In this document: in pieces, positions 1 through 7,672 of the stretch
How positions within the stretch are numbered: position 1 is the first letter of the stretch
Layout of the letters: each line of letters starts with the position of its first letter
DNA from: Promethearchaeota archaeon
Lineage (GTDB): Archaea > Asgardarchaeota > Lokiarchaeia > Sigynarchaeales > SOKP01
Assembly (NCBI GenBank): GCA_030605085.1
Contig: JAUWBH010000148.1
Span: forward strand, 1-16,108
DNA length: 16,108 nt
Direction of reading: 5' to 3'
Notes under the pieces: generated by a model
Database searches by the model: none
Told to the model about the DNA's origin: nothing
Seen by the model: only the letters and a program-made list of their open reading frames with translations
Program-made: the position numbers and the translations under genes

Positions 1-79
1 AACTATTTACGGTAGGGACTGCTCTTTTTCAAACGAGGCTCAGAATCCTCGAATTGTGAGAACAACCACTTGTAAATAG
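1..79 (+). CDS. Partial C-terminus of a probable TnpB (IS200/IS605-type) protein
   Basis: An open frame enters from the left edge and stops at TAG 77-79, giving 25 codons that include GRDCSFSNEA and end in VRTTCK. The pattern of a T/I-rich stretch, a G-R-D/C-G-D-like turn and an E-A near the stop resembles the variable tail that follows the zinc-binding core of TnpB/OrfB proteins. That resemblance is from memory of the family; the catalytic core lies outside the window. The DNA can fold: CGAGG 34-38 pairs with CCTCG 47-51, and CTATTTAC 3-10 pairs with GTAAATAG 72-79. Such structure fits a tnpB 3' end, which usually also encodes the guide (omega) RNA scaffold. It could instead be an unrelated protein tail. 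Confidence 0.35.
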   Translation, partial: TIYGRDCSFSNEAQNPRIVRTTTCK

Positions 80-356
80 GTAGAAATATTTCCTTGAGGT
101 TACAGATTTTTTGAGCTATCACTTGAACGGAGTATTTCTGACTGTATGAATCAAGTGAACGTGATTATTTTCGATAGATCCAATGGAAGATGAGATCTTT
201 TATTTATATTTTTTATAGCTCACCTTTTTCTTTCTTTCATTAAAATTATTATGGGATTCTATTTAAAACGAGGGAGAGAAACAATTTTTTTGAATTTTAT
301 AAAAATTTATAGGTTTTTATAGAAATTCAACGAACTGTTGAAACAATACAAAATTG

Positions 357-416
357 GATTTAAAAACTAATTGAGTTCTTAAAATCTATTTTAAAATGAG
401 AATTAGTTAAAATTTT
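357..416. repeat. 60-bp direct repeat, copy 1
   Basis: This copy aligns without gaps to 1898-1957, with 51 of 60 bases identical by eye. It has internal inverted symmetry: outer arms AACTAATT and AATTAGTT (perfect), inner arms TTAAAAT and ATTTTAA. Several differences between the copies fall in the arms. The two copies are in the same orientation and bracket the zinc-ribbon GTPase gene. Confidence 0.65.
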
Positions 417-591
417 TTAGTATTTTTTTATTATAACAACAGTTAGATGAAAATTTATATAAAATTATAAAAATAGATTTTAAATCATTGCTTTATTTGA
501 TGGATCTTTAATCTTTTCAATTATTTTTAATAATAACTTAAATTAAATTGGACATGCTTTCTTTTTCAACCTTAGTCGATTTATTGATTTT

Positions 592-613
592 TTAATACAA
601 ATATTTGTATTAA
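592..613. promoter_or_regulatory. 22-bp perfect palindrome upstream of GTPase gene
   Basis: TTAATACAAAT is followed directly by its exact reverse complement. It lies just before the TATA-like stretch at 620-631 and about 80 bp before the GTPase start, where an upstream operator would lie. In DNA this AT-rich, a chance palindrome of this size is possible. Confidence 0.35.
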
Positions 614-619
614 TATAAT

Positions 620-631
620 TTTAAATATATA
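620..631 (+). promoter_or_regulatory. Candidate TATA box for zinc-ribbon GTPase
   Basis: TTTAAATATATA matches the archaeal TATA form. It would start a transcript about 25 bases downstream with a leader of roughly 40 nt. A weaker alternative, AAAATTATAG at 664-673, is spaced for a leaderless transcript starting at 696. No Shine-Dalgarno sequence precedes the ATG. Confidence 0.3.
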
Positions 632-695
632 CATTACCATGTTAATGTCATATAATTCCATGTAAAATTATAGTTGCGCTTTTCAAAAAATAGAA

Positions 696-1466
696 ATGAG
701 TTCTAATTTAAATTCAGAAGAAAAAAAAAGTGTTAACAAGAAGTCTGTTATAATCATTTGTCCAATTTGTAAAATTATGAAAGAAATAATAATTCCTGTT
801 AATAAGTTAACTAAGCCCCTTAATACCATATCAATACAAAAAGGAAAAATCTGCGATCATACATTTCAATTATTTATAGATAAAAATTTTGCCGTAAGAG
901 GATATCAAAAAGTAGATCATGAAATAGAAAACGAGAGCAAACTACCTAAAGGGGATTTTTTAATTAAAGTGATAATCCTTGGAGATTTCCAAGTTGGTAA
1001 AACGGCTATAACGAGAAGGTTTGTAGAAAACAAGTTTGACGAAGGTTATTTGCCAACGCTTCAACTCAAAATTTCAAAGAGAGTTTTAAAAATAGGAGAT
1101 ATGAATATGACCATTATGATATGGGATATAGGAGGACAAATTACTCATATGGCTCCTTATAGAAGTAGATTCTACCAAGGTGCACAAGCTTGTCTTATCG
1201 TTATAGATAGGACGAGAAATGAAACTCTAGATCATGTAGAAAGGTGGTATAAAGATGCTAAGAAATCTATTAACAATAACATTCCTTTCATTTTGGTAGG
1301 AAACAAATCCGACTTACAACACAAAATTATGGTAAGCGAAAAAGATTTAAAAAGTAAAGCATTGGAAATGAATTTTAAATATATGACAACTTCAGCTAAA
1401 ACAAGTGCAAATATAGAGGACTTGTTTATCGACTTATCAAAAAGGCATTTTGAATATAGAAATTAA
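696..1466 (+). CDS. Ras/Rab-like small GTPase with N-terminal zinc ribbon
   Basis: The 256-residue protein has two parts. Residues about 18-75 contain CPIC (22-25) and C53-x-H55, a CxxC...CxH pattern suggesting a bound zinc. Residues about 89-250 are a complete small-GTPase domain: P-loop GDFQVGKT 96-103, switch I Thr121, DIGGQ 144-148 with the catalytic Gln, NKSD 203-206 for guanine specificity, and TSAK about 232-235. No signal peptide, membrane segment or C-terminal prenylation cysteine is present, so it is probably cytosolic unless the zinc domain docks it. Ras-like GTPases of this kind are greatly expanded in Asgard archaea (established). The partner and pathway cannot be read from sequence. 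The ATG at 696 is the only start that keeps the zinc domain and has no Shine-Dalgarno. The gene stands alone between two direct repeats. Confidence 0.92.
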   Translation: MSSNLNSEEKKSVNKKSVIIICPICKIMKEIIIPVNKLTKPLNTISIQKGKICDHTFQLFIDKNFAVRGYQKVDHEIENESKLPKGDFLIKVIILGDFQVGKTAITRRFVENKFDEGYLPTLQLKISKRVLKIGDMNMTIMIWDIGGQITHMAPYRSRFYQGAQACLIVIDRTRNETLDHVERWYKDAKKSINNNIPFILVGNKSDLQHKIMVSEKDLKSKALEMNFKYMTTSAKTSANIEDLFIDLSKRHFEYRN

Positions 1467-1503
1467 AAATACTTTTTACATAAAAACAACCTTTAATTAA
1501 AAG

Positions 1504-1605
1504 ATGAATCGAGACACAGAGAAGGATTTCATTCCCAAAAATATATATGTAGGCGAGGGATTATATGCTTTAGGTGAGTCTCTTTCTTATTGGAGCATTA
1601 ATTAA
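1504..1605 (+). CDS. Possible 33-residue small protein or gene remnant
   Basis: This short ATG-initiated frame begins MNRDTEKDF and contains GEGLYALGESLSYW. Its mixed charged and aromatic composition looks more protein-like than the Lys/Asn/Ile/Phe runs that this AT-rich DNA gives by chance. It starts 37 bp after the GTPase stop on the same strand, with no clear Shine-Dalgarno. I do not recognise it. It may be a small gene, a gene fragment or chance. Confidence 0.2.
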   Translation: MNRDTEKDFIPKNIYVGEGLYALGESLSYWSIN

Positions 1606-1897
1606 TTTAAGAGGTGTGATCAGTAATTAAAAAATGTAAAAGTGGAATGAATTTGACATTAAATTGATTATATACCCTATAATATGGAATAAAAGTTGTC
1701 AGAAATTCTTTTACATTATTGTAGCTTTTTTCTTTGTCATTTTTGGCTATTGATGTAACACATGTACTTAAATTGTCATTTTTTGAACTGAGCGGACACT
1801 ATTGGCCTACCTCAACAGTAAATTTATAGCCACATAAACCTTTTTTTTTTATAAATAGTTATTTTTCTTAATTTTGAATATGGATTAATTTTAATTT

Positions 1898-1957
1898 GAT
1901 TTGAAAACTAATTAAGTTCTTAAACCCTATTTTAAGAAGAGATCTAATTAAAATTTT
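1898..1957. repeat. 60-bp direct repeat, copy 2
   Basis: Partner of 357-416. This copy forms a clean hairpin, TTCTTAAA with TTTAAGAA around a 6-nt loop. It lies just beyond the metF terminator. The differences from copy 1 are substitutions only. Confidence 0.65.
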
Positions 1958-1967
1958 AACTTAATAC

Positions 1968-1995
1968 AAAAAAGATTTAAAAAAATTTAAAAAAA
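1968..1995 (-). terminator. Archaeal T-tract terminator after metF
   Basis: On the minus strand this reads as three successive T runs (7, 7 and 6 T) separated by short A/T spacers, starting about 30 nt after the metF stop. Clustered T runs without a GC-rich hairpin are the usual archaeal intrinsic terminator. Confidence 0.6.
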
Positions 1996-2026
1996 TGATT
2001 AGATTTCTTATTTCCTCTTCCAATCC

Positions 2027-2971
2027 TTAGAAATCCTTAAGAAGTGAAGCGAATAATCTTTCGTAGTGTACAGCCATACAATGTATACCGGCCGCTTTTG
2101 TCGTTTTCTTTATCTCCTTAATAAATGGTTCAAAGAATTCAAGGTTGATTTTATCGATTGCAGCATATTTACCCGGCTTATTACCTTTATTGTCCTTTTC
2201 GGCTTTCTTGAGAGCCTTAAGTAAATCGCTTGGAACCGATACTCCAGGAATATATTCGTTGAAATACCAAGCAATCCCATAGGCCTTAAGTGGAAACAAA
2301 CCTAAAAGCACGGCGACATCGTATCTTTCTAGTTCTTTTAAGAACTCCTTCGCTTCATCGATATCAAAAGCGGTTTGCGTTTGGATAAAATCAGCGCCAA
2401 CCTCAACTTTTCTTCCCACTTTAAGGATCTCTGGCTCAAGATAAGGTGGACGAGCGTTTGGATTTGCAGCACATCCAATATTCATTTGAATTGGACCACC
2501 CTCGATCTCTTTACCTTCCAGATCAGTTCCCTCGTCTACTATTTTTGATACGAGTTCAATAAACTGGGTACTGTCAAGATCGTATACGGGGCGTGCTTTT
2601 TTATTATCTCCAAGAGCTGTATGATCTCCCGTAAGGGTCAGAATATTCTTAAGTCCGAGAATTGCTCCACCTACGACATCGCCGAATAAGGCAATTCGGT
2701 TTCTATCCCTTACAGTCATTTGCCAAACAACTTCAAGTCCTACTTTTTCTTGAACTAAATAGCTTGGTACCATTGAACAGGTGTAAGCATCTCCTTGCGG
2801 ACCATCCGTAACATTAGCAGCAACAATTTTTCCAGTCTTTTTCATTTCTTCGGCAGAATGAAGGACCGAAGATAGATCAAACATTTTAGTAGGTTCTAAT
2901 TCGCCGGTAAACACAAACTTTCCTTCTCTAATCGCTTTCATTAAGTTCGAATATGCTGGTCTTTTTGCCAT
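2027..2971 (-). CDS. metF: 5,10-methylene-tetrahydropterin reductase, MetF family
   Basis: The 314-residue protein is a MetF-type methylene-tetrahydrofolate reductase, a flavin TIM barrel that interconverts methylene- and methyl-pterin. The family is recognised from ELEPTK near residue 24 (position of the catalytic Glu), NVTDGPQG near 54, LTGDHTALGDN in the flavin/pterin region near 113, and FIQTQTAFD near 196. Its length fits the short MetF form, without the C-terminal regulatory domain of eukaryotic enzymes. It follows metV with no gap: the metV stop is immediately before its ATG. A strong Shine-Dalgarno for it lies inside the end of metV, so the two are probably translationally coupled and form a MetFV complex. 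Methanogens use the unrelated Mer for this step, so the pterin here (H4F or H4MPT) cannot be decided from sequence. Confidence 0.93.
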   Translation of the reverse strand: MAKRPAYSNLMKAIREGKFVFTGELEPTKMFDLSSVLHSAEEMKKTGKIVAANVTDGPQGDAYTCSMVPSYLVQEKVGLEVVWQMTVRDRNRIALFGDVVGGAILGLKNILTLTGDHTALGDNKKARPVYDLDSTQFIELVSKIVDEGTDLEGKEIEGGPIQMNIGCAANPNARPPYLEPEILKVGRKVEVGADFIQTQTAFDIDEAKEFLKELERYDVAVLLGLFPLKAYGIAWYFNEYIPGVSVPSDLLKALKKAEKDNKGNKPGKYAAIDKINLEFFEPFIKEIKKTTKAAGIHCMAVHYERLFASLLKDF

Positions 2972-3673
2972 TTATTTTTTCTCCTCCTTCTTTTTGTCTT
3001 CTTCTTCATTTGTATACGGTTTATTAATTACATGGTACGCAGGACTCGTCGCAGGACGGTAATCTCTAGCTGGACGATAATTCTTAAAGATGTCAAGTTT
3101 ACCAAACTTCTTTAATCTCTCATAAATACCAATCCAAGCGCAAGGACGAGTATATCCTCCGACCTCACAGAGTCCATTTACGGTACCTCCACAGGGACCG
3201 TTATTTATATGTTTTGCACATCCGGCTATTGGGCAAACGCCTCCTGTATCTCCTAAAAGGCAACTTCCACAAGTTTCACAATATTGAATGAAGCTGTTTT
3301 CACCAGCGTTCTGAACGCCTCCACACATGCTATTTTGGGCAGGGTATGTAAGGATATTATCAGCTACCATATTCAGCATTACTATACCTAATCCACACGC
3401 TAACGATACTATAGCATCGTATTCTTCTACGAATGGTCGTACCGTAGTGGCCGCGATTCTGTCGTCGCACTGTCTAAGGATCGTGATTGCTCTCCATTTC
3501 AATTCTTTTCCTTCGGATTTAGCTTTTAACTCTAATAGTTGTCCAAGTACTTTTGCTTCGTTTATAGAACGTGGAGGTTGACAACAACCATCGCATCCAG
3601 CAATTAAGATTTTCGAGTATGATTTTATCATCTCGTAAGTTTCGTTTATATCTTTTTGTTGTGTAATTATCAT
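2972..3673 (-). CDS. metV: MetV, iron-sulfur/zinc partner of MetF
   Basis: This 233-residue cysteine-rich protein is of the MetV family (methylene-tetrahydrofolate reductase C-terminal-like). In acetogens it pairs with MetF and links it to an electron-transfer module. Visible motifs are CDGCC at residues 27-31, C69, C93, C117-G-G, CETCGSC at 132-138, CPIAGC at 147-152, the hallmark GPCGG at 159-163, then C169 and C178. It ends in a Glu/Lys-rich tail (EEEDKKKEEKK) whose codons also provide the metF ribosome-binding site, which may be why the tail is so charged. The start ATG at 3673 has only a weak purine stretch upstream. It sits 101 bp after hdrA on the same strand, matching the known MetVF-Hdr association. 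Confidence 0.88.
   Translation of the reverse strand: MIITQQKDINETYEMIKSYSKILIAGCDGCCQPPRSINEAKVLGQLLELKAKSEGKELKWRAITILRQCDDRIAATTVRPFVEEYDAIVSLACGLGIVMLNMVADNILTYPAQNSMCGGVQNAGENSFIQYCETCGSCLLGDTGGVCPIAGCAKHINNGPCGGTVNGLCEVGGYTRPCAWIGIYERLKKFGKLDIFKNYRPARDYRPATSPAYHVINKPYTNEEEDKKKEEKK
2981..2990 (-). promoter_or_regulatory. metF Shine-Dalgarno inside metV
   Basis: The coding strand reads GAAGGAGGAG, ending 9 nt before the metF ATG and lying within the last lysine/glutamate codons of metV. It is one of the strongest ribosome-binding sites in the window and fixes the metF start. Confidence 0.8.
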
Positions 3674-3774
3674 ATTACTTATCTCTAAATCTTTTTTTTC
3701 AATCTTTATTTTTTTTTTTAAAACTATTAGTTTTTATCATTTAGATTTATTTTATTAAAAAAATATATTTTCAA
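3674..3774 (-). other. hdrA-metV gap with possible partial terminator
   Basis: The 101-bp gap carries a run of 7 T on the coding strand (complement of 3757-3763) soon after the hdrA stop. Purine-rich sequence runs up to metV. It could lower or separate metV expression relative to hdrA, but no confident second promoter is visible. Confidence 0.3.
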
Positions 3775-6700
3775 TTAGGTTTTTGCAATTTCTTTTACTT
3801 TGTTAACGAAATCCGTAATTACTTCGGAGAATCGTTTTCCTTCGCTAGCAGAGATCCATTCTAGTCTGAAACGTTCTTTATTAATTCCAACTTTTTCAAG
3901 AATCTCTTTAATTTCGTTATATCGCTGTAAAGCATCGTAATTGCCTTCCATATAGTGACAATCTCCAATATGACAACCACCAATAAAAACACTATCAGCA
4001 CCCTCTAAAAACGCTTGTAAAATAAAACTTTTGGGGATTCTTCCGGTACACATTACTCTTATTGGTCTTATGTTGGTAGGATATTGGAATCGACTTACTC
4101 CACACGTATCAGCACCAGCATAGCTGCACCAATTACATAAAAAGGCCACAATACGAGGTCTTTCATCGACAAAATCACCTTTTAACGCTTCTGATATCAT
4201 TGGAGTTAATTGATCGTCAGCAAAATGGCTCATTGTAATTGCTCCTGCAGGACAGGCGGCAGCACAGTCACCACAGCCTTTACATAATAATGGATTTGAT
4301 TCAGAAACCAGTTTATCGTTATCAAAATTTACTCCAATAGCACCAAAATTACATACTTCCTCACATCTTTGACACGCAATACATAGTGCAGGATTGACTA
4401 CTGAAACTAATGGTTCATTTTCAACAATACCAGAGATTAATGGTATTAAAGCGTGAGCTGCAGCCCCTCTTGCTTGAGATATAGATTGTGCAATTCCTTT
4501 TGGCCCGTGAGCAGTTCCAGCTAAATAAATTCCATCAGTTGCAAAATCAACAGGTCTTAGTTTTATATGCGCCTCTAAAAAAAATCCACTCTGATCGCGA
4601 GGTACTTTGAGTAACTCGGCGAGTATTTTGTTGTCGTTAGGTTTTAATGGTGTTGACAAAACTACCTTGTCAACTTCGATGTTAAGAGTTTCTTGCGATA
4701 AGATATCGTTAACTTTAACTTTCAATTTTCCATTGGCAATATCTACATCGGGATACTCGCTGAATCTTATGTAATTTACATTTTCTCTAGCTTTCCAATA
4801 AAATTGCTCCTCATCAGTTCCTACTCTGATATCCCTGTATAAAATATAGATATTAGATTTAGGGTAGTTTTCCTTTACATAAGTCGCATTTCTTATAGAT
4901 TCCGAGCAACAAATTAGAGAGCAATAGGAGCATCCTTTTTCTGGATCTGTCTGTCTTGACCCAACGCAATGAATAAATACAAGCGTCTCCTCATCCTTTA
5001 ATTCGTTGTTTTTGATTTTATCAGATAGTTCTAATTGGGTCATTATCCGAGGATCTTCTCCGTAATGATACCAACCTTTAGGTTTATGTTCAAAAGCACC
5101 TGTAGCGGCTACAATTACACCTACATTCAAGTTTGAAATTTTATCATCGGTATTATTTTTAACCTTGACATCAAAATTACCGATAGAGCCTTTGACATCA
5201 ACTACTTTAGAATTTAAATAAGTTGTGAGGGTCTTTAACTCGTTTACTTCTTTAACCGTTTCATCTAGAAATTCTTTCGAATCTATGTTATCAAAGTTGA
5301 TTTTATAAATCAGATTTAATTGTCCTCCTAGTTTGTCATCCTTTTCGACTAAATGGACTTTAAAGCCTTTTTTAGCGATTTCCATAGCAGCCGTCATCCC
5401 TGCGATCCCTCCACCAATTACTAAAGCTTCAGGAACTACTTCTCCTTTTATTTTATGTTCAACTTTTAAAAATCTTGTACGCGCTACGCCCATTCGAACT
5501 AAATCCTTAGCTTTATCTGTTGCTTTTTCACGATCGCTCATATGAACCCACGAATCTAATTCACGGATACTTACGAAATTAAACAGATATTCGTTTAAAC
5601 CTGCTTCTCGAATAGTTTTTTGAAATAAAGGTTCGTGAGTCCTTGGAGTACAAGCCGCAACAATAACCCGATTTAAATTTAATTCTTTAATCTTTTCTTT
5701 TATGATGTCTTGCGTTAAACTCGAGCAACTATACTTGTTATGCATAGCAAATACAACATCTGGAAGCGTTTTTGTATATTCAACTATTTCTGGAACATCC
5801 ATGTAACCGCCAATATTTATACCGCATTCGCAAATAAATACGCCTATTCTTGGTTGGTCTCTTTTGTTAACCACGATTAAAGGAGGTAACTCAACTTTTT
5901 GTTCCTCCTCGCTCAGCGGTTTTGCATGAAATGCCGCTAACGCAGCAGCCCCACATGCTTTGGCTACTGAATTTGCTATATCGTCAGGGGATTGACAGGA
6001 ACCTGTAACATATACTCCATCACGAGTAGATCGTAAATCCTCTACGGAATTTTTCGTTTTGAAGAATCCTAACTCAGTTGTTTCAATTCCTAACATTTTA
6101 GCAAATTCTTCAGTATCCTTTCGCGGTATAACAGCATTTGCTAATACGACTAAATCGAATCTATCAGACCCAACTTTGCCTGTATCCAAATCCTCATGAT
6201 TCACTACCAAATCGTGAGTTTCGGAATCTTCTTGAATGAAACCTGGGAGACCACGGAAATACTTTAACTTATACTCATCTCTGGCTCTTTCGATAAATTC
6301 CTCTTGATTTTTACCAATTACACGAGTGTCATTAAAGAAGATTGTTACATTTGTATCGGGTGAGTGTTCTCTTGTCACCACTCCCTCTTTAGTCATATAC
6401 ATACAACAAAATTTAGAGCAATAAGCGCAATATGATTTATTTCGAGAGCCAACACACGCAATAAATGCTACATTATGGGCATGCTTTTTATCTAAAGGGC
6501 GTAAAAGTTCGCCACCAGTAGGACCAGAAGCACTTAACAACCTTTCGTATTGCATAGCAGTTATTACATTTGGGTAATCTCCGTAATGATATCGGGTAAT
6601 TACGCTTGGGTCTAAAAGATCTATACCCGTAGCCACGATAATAGAAGCCACATTGTATTCTACGATTTCATCTTTCATGTCCCATACAATTGCCCCTGCT

Positions 6701-7215
6701 TCACATTCCTTCTCGCATAGCTGACACGCATTTTTTGTCAAATACAAACATTTTTCCACATCAACAGTTGCTTTTCTTGGAACTGCTTGAGGGAACGGTA
6801 TGTAAATTGCGGTGCGGTTGCCCATTGCTTCTTCAAATTCTGAAGGAATTTTCTTCATAGGACATTTTTCCGTGCAAGTTCCACAGCCAGTACATTTATC
6901 AATGTCCACATAGCGAGATTTTTTTATAACTTTAACTTTAAAATTACCAGCATCTCCAGTAACTTCTTGTACTTCCGAATACGTCAAAAGTTCAACATTA
7001 GGATGCCGAGCCACCTCAACCATCTTAGGAGCCAAAATACAGATACTGCAATCTAGAGTAGGAAATGTTTTATCCAGTTGCGCCATCCGACCGCCAACGG
7101 AAGGAGTTTTCTCTACCAAGATTACTTTGTATCCTTGCTCCCCTAAAGTTAAAGCAGCTTCGATTCCACTGATACCTCCGCCAATTATTAATATAGAATT
7201 TAATTTATCTGCCAT
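3775..7215 (-). CDS. hdrA: HdrA-HdrA-MvhD fusion, flavin/iron-sulfur electron-transfer protein
   Basis: The 1146-residue protein joins two HdrA modules and an MvhD domain. Module 1 (about 1-435) begins directly at the FAD motif GGGISG (12-17) and carries an inserted ferredoxin with C108/111/114/118 and C156/164/167/171. It lacks the usual HdrA N-terminal domain and C-terminal ferredoxin. Module 2 (about 454-1010) has that N-terminal domain (CECG 462-465, C497, C522), a second FAD motif GGGIAG (601-606) and CVGSR 750 with CSYCSLICC 762-770. It has no inserted ferredoxin but has a C-terminal one (C945/948/951/955 and C978/981/984/988). Residues about 1018-1146 are MvhD-like (CNWC 1027-1030, C1038, C1056, C1081, C1086). 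The halves resemble QmoA and QmoB in order. Its likely role is to move electrons to or from MetFV, possibly by flavin-based bifurcation. No HdrB, HdrC or hydrogenase gene is present. Confidence 0.93.
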   Translation of the reverse strand: MADKLNSILIIGGGISGIEAALTLGEQGYKVILVEKTPSVGGRMAQLDKTFPTLDCSICILAPKMVEVARHPNVELLTYSEVQEVTGDAGNFKVKVIKKSRYVDIDKCTGCGTCTEKCPMKKIPSEFEEAMGNRTAIYIPFPQAVPRKATVDVEKCLYLTKNACQLCEKECEAGAIVWDMKDEIVEYNVASIIVATGIDLLDPSVITRYHYGDYPNVITAMQYERLLSASGPTGGELLRPLDKKHAHNVAFIACVGSRNKSYCAYCSKFCCMYMTKEGVVTREHSPDTNVTIFFNDTRVIGKNQEEFIERARDEYKLKYFRGLPGFIQEDSETHDLVVNHEDLDTGKVGSDRFDLVVLANAVIPRKDTEEFAKMLGIETTELGFFKTKNSVEDLRSTRDGVYVTGSCQSPDDIANSVAKACGAAALAAFHAKPLSEEEQKVELPPLIVVNKRDQPRIGVFICECGINIGGYMDVPEIVEYTKTLPDVVFAMHNKYSCSSLTQDIIKEKIKELNLNRVIVAACTPRTHEPLFQKTIREAGLNEYLFNFVSIRELDSWVHMSDREKATDKAKDLVRMGVARTRFLKVEHKIKGEVVPEALVIGGGIAGMTAAMEIAKKGFKVHLVEKDDKLGGQLNLIYKINFDNIDSKEFLDETVKEVNELKTLTTYLNSKVVDVKGSIGNFDVKVKNNTDDKISNLNVGVIVAATGAFEHKPKGWYHYGEDPRIMTQLELSDKIKNNELKDEETLVFIHCVGSRQTDPEKGCSYCSLICCSESIRNATYVKENYPKSNIYILYRDIRVGTDEEQFYWKARENVNYIRFSEYPDVDIANGKLKVKVNDILSQETLNIEVDKVVLSTPLKPNDNKILAELLKVPRDQSGFFLEAHIKLRPVDFATDGIYLAGTAHGPKGIAQSISQARGAAAHALIPLISGIVENEPLVSVVNPALCIACQRCEEVCNFGAIGVNFDNDKLVSESNPLLCKGCGDCAAACPAGAITMSHFADDQLTPMISEALKGDFVDERPRIVAFLCNWCSYAGADTCGVSRFQYPTNIRPIRVMCTGRIPKSFILQAFLEGADSVFIGGCHIGDCHYMEGNYDALQRYNEIKEILEKVGINKERFRLEWISASEGKRFSEVITDFVNKVKEIAKT

Positions 7216-7233
7216 AAATCTTCAGTTTTTCGG

Positions 7234-7247
7234 TTTTTTATAATATT
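7234..7247 (-). promoter_or_regulatory. TATA box of hdrA, leaderless spacing
   Basis: The coding strand reads AATATTATAAAAAA, ending 18 bases before the hdrA ATG. The identical 14-mer stands at exactly the same distance from the pckG start (10937-10950). That spacing puts transcription initiation at or within a few bases of the start codon, and neither gene has a good Shine-Dalgarno. Confidence 0.65.
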
Positions 7248-7383
7248 TTTTGTTTTAATATCAATATGTTATTGATTTATGAAAATTATTGATCAAAATT
7301 AATTATTATTGTTATATTAGAAAATAAGTGTAAGGGGAATTTATTATTAGATTCTTGTTTTTTTTTAAATTATGAACCCAATA

Positions 7384-7672
7384 GAGGGTATTTTTATATT
7401 TTTCATTTTGATTAAAATTTAAAAATCTTTAATTTAAAGCCGACAAAAATTCTGAATATGTCAACTTTTTTTCTGTCGATGAATCTGAGACTTTTAATTT
7501 TGATAAAAATTAGGCATTTGTCCATTTTCGATAAAAATATTGTAGGATTTGAACGATCTCGATCATTTTTCAGGTTACGACATAATTCGAAGAGGGATAA
7601 TCAAAATTTTCGTCGGGCTAATTTTAAATATTTTTAATTTTTGGTTAATTTTATCAACTTAAAAAAACCCTC
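7384..7672. mobile_element. MITE-like inverted-repeat element with AATA target duplication
   Basis: The left end (7384 rightward) and the reverse complement of the right end (7672 leftward) align without gaps over 74 positions at about 53 matches by eye. They share the ends GAGGGT and, 56 bases inward, CCGAC, which is notable in such AT-rich DNA. Immediately outside both ends is AATA (7380-7383 and 7673-7676), a candidate target-site duplication. No transposase frame lies inside. It sits in the spacer between divergent hdrA and the second GTPase gene. It could instead be one large RNA hairpin. Confidence 0.55.

Larger units (their letters stand above)
80..695. other. AT-rich intergenic region, no gene seen
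   Basis: No convincing coding frame lies here. The stretch holds a hairpin just after the putative tnpB stop (TCACTTGA 119-126 with TCAAGTGA 151-158), which could mark the right end of the element. It also holds one copy of a 60-bp repeat (357-416), a 22-bp perfect palindrome (592-613) and TATA-like sequences before the GTPase gene. Confidence 0.6.
1467..2026. other. Intergenic region with repeat, spaced TTGTCA motifs and metF terminator
   Basis: No long coding frame is present. Contents are a 33-codon ORF (1504-1605), three TTGTCA motifs at 1696, 1734 and 1773, a less AT-rich patch around 1785-1835 that may be the end of a decayed mobile element, copy 2 of the 60-bp repeat (1898-1957) and T-tracts that would end metF transcription (1968-1995). 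Confidence 0.6.

Noticed and set aside
3..79. 77-base span closed by an 8-bp inverted repeat, tempting as a tRNA
   Set aside because: There is no T-arm GGTTCRA consensus, no D-arm and no usable anticodon stem at the right place. The stretch reads better as a protein tail.
1745..1832. 7-bp inverted pair TGGCTAT/ATAGCCA 88 bases apart, as a long-arm tRNA
   Set aside because: No T-arm, anticodon arm or conserved tRNA positions between the arms.
7440..7500. CTGA and CGATGA boxes suggesting a box C/D guide RNA
   Set aside because: Boxes are imperfect and wrongly spaced, and the stretch falls inside the MITE-like element.
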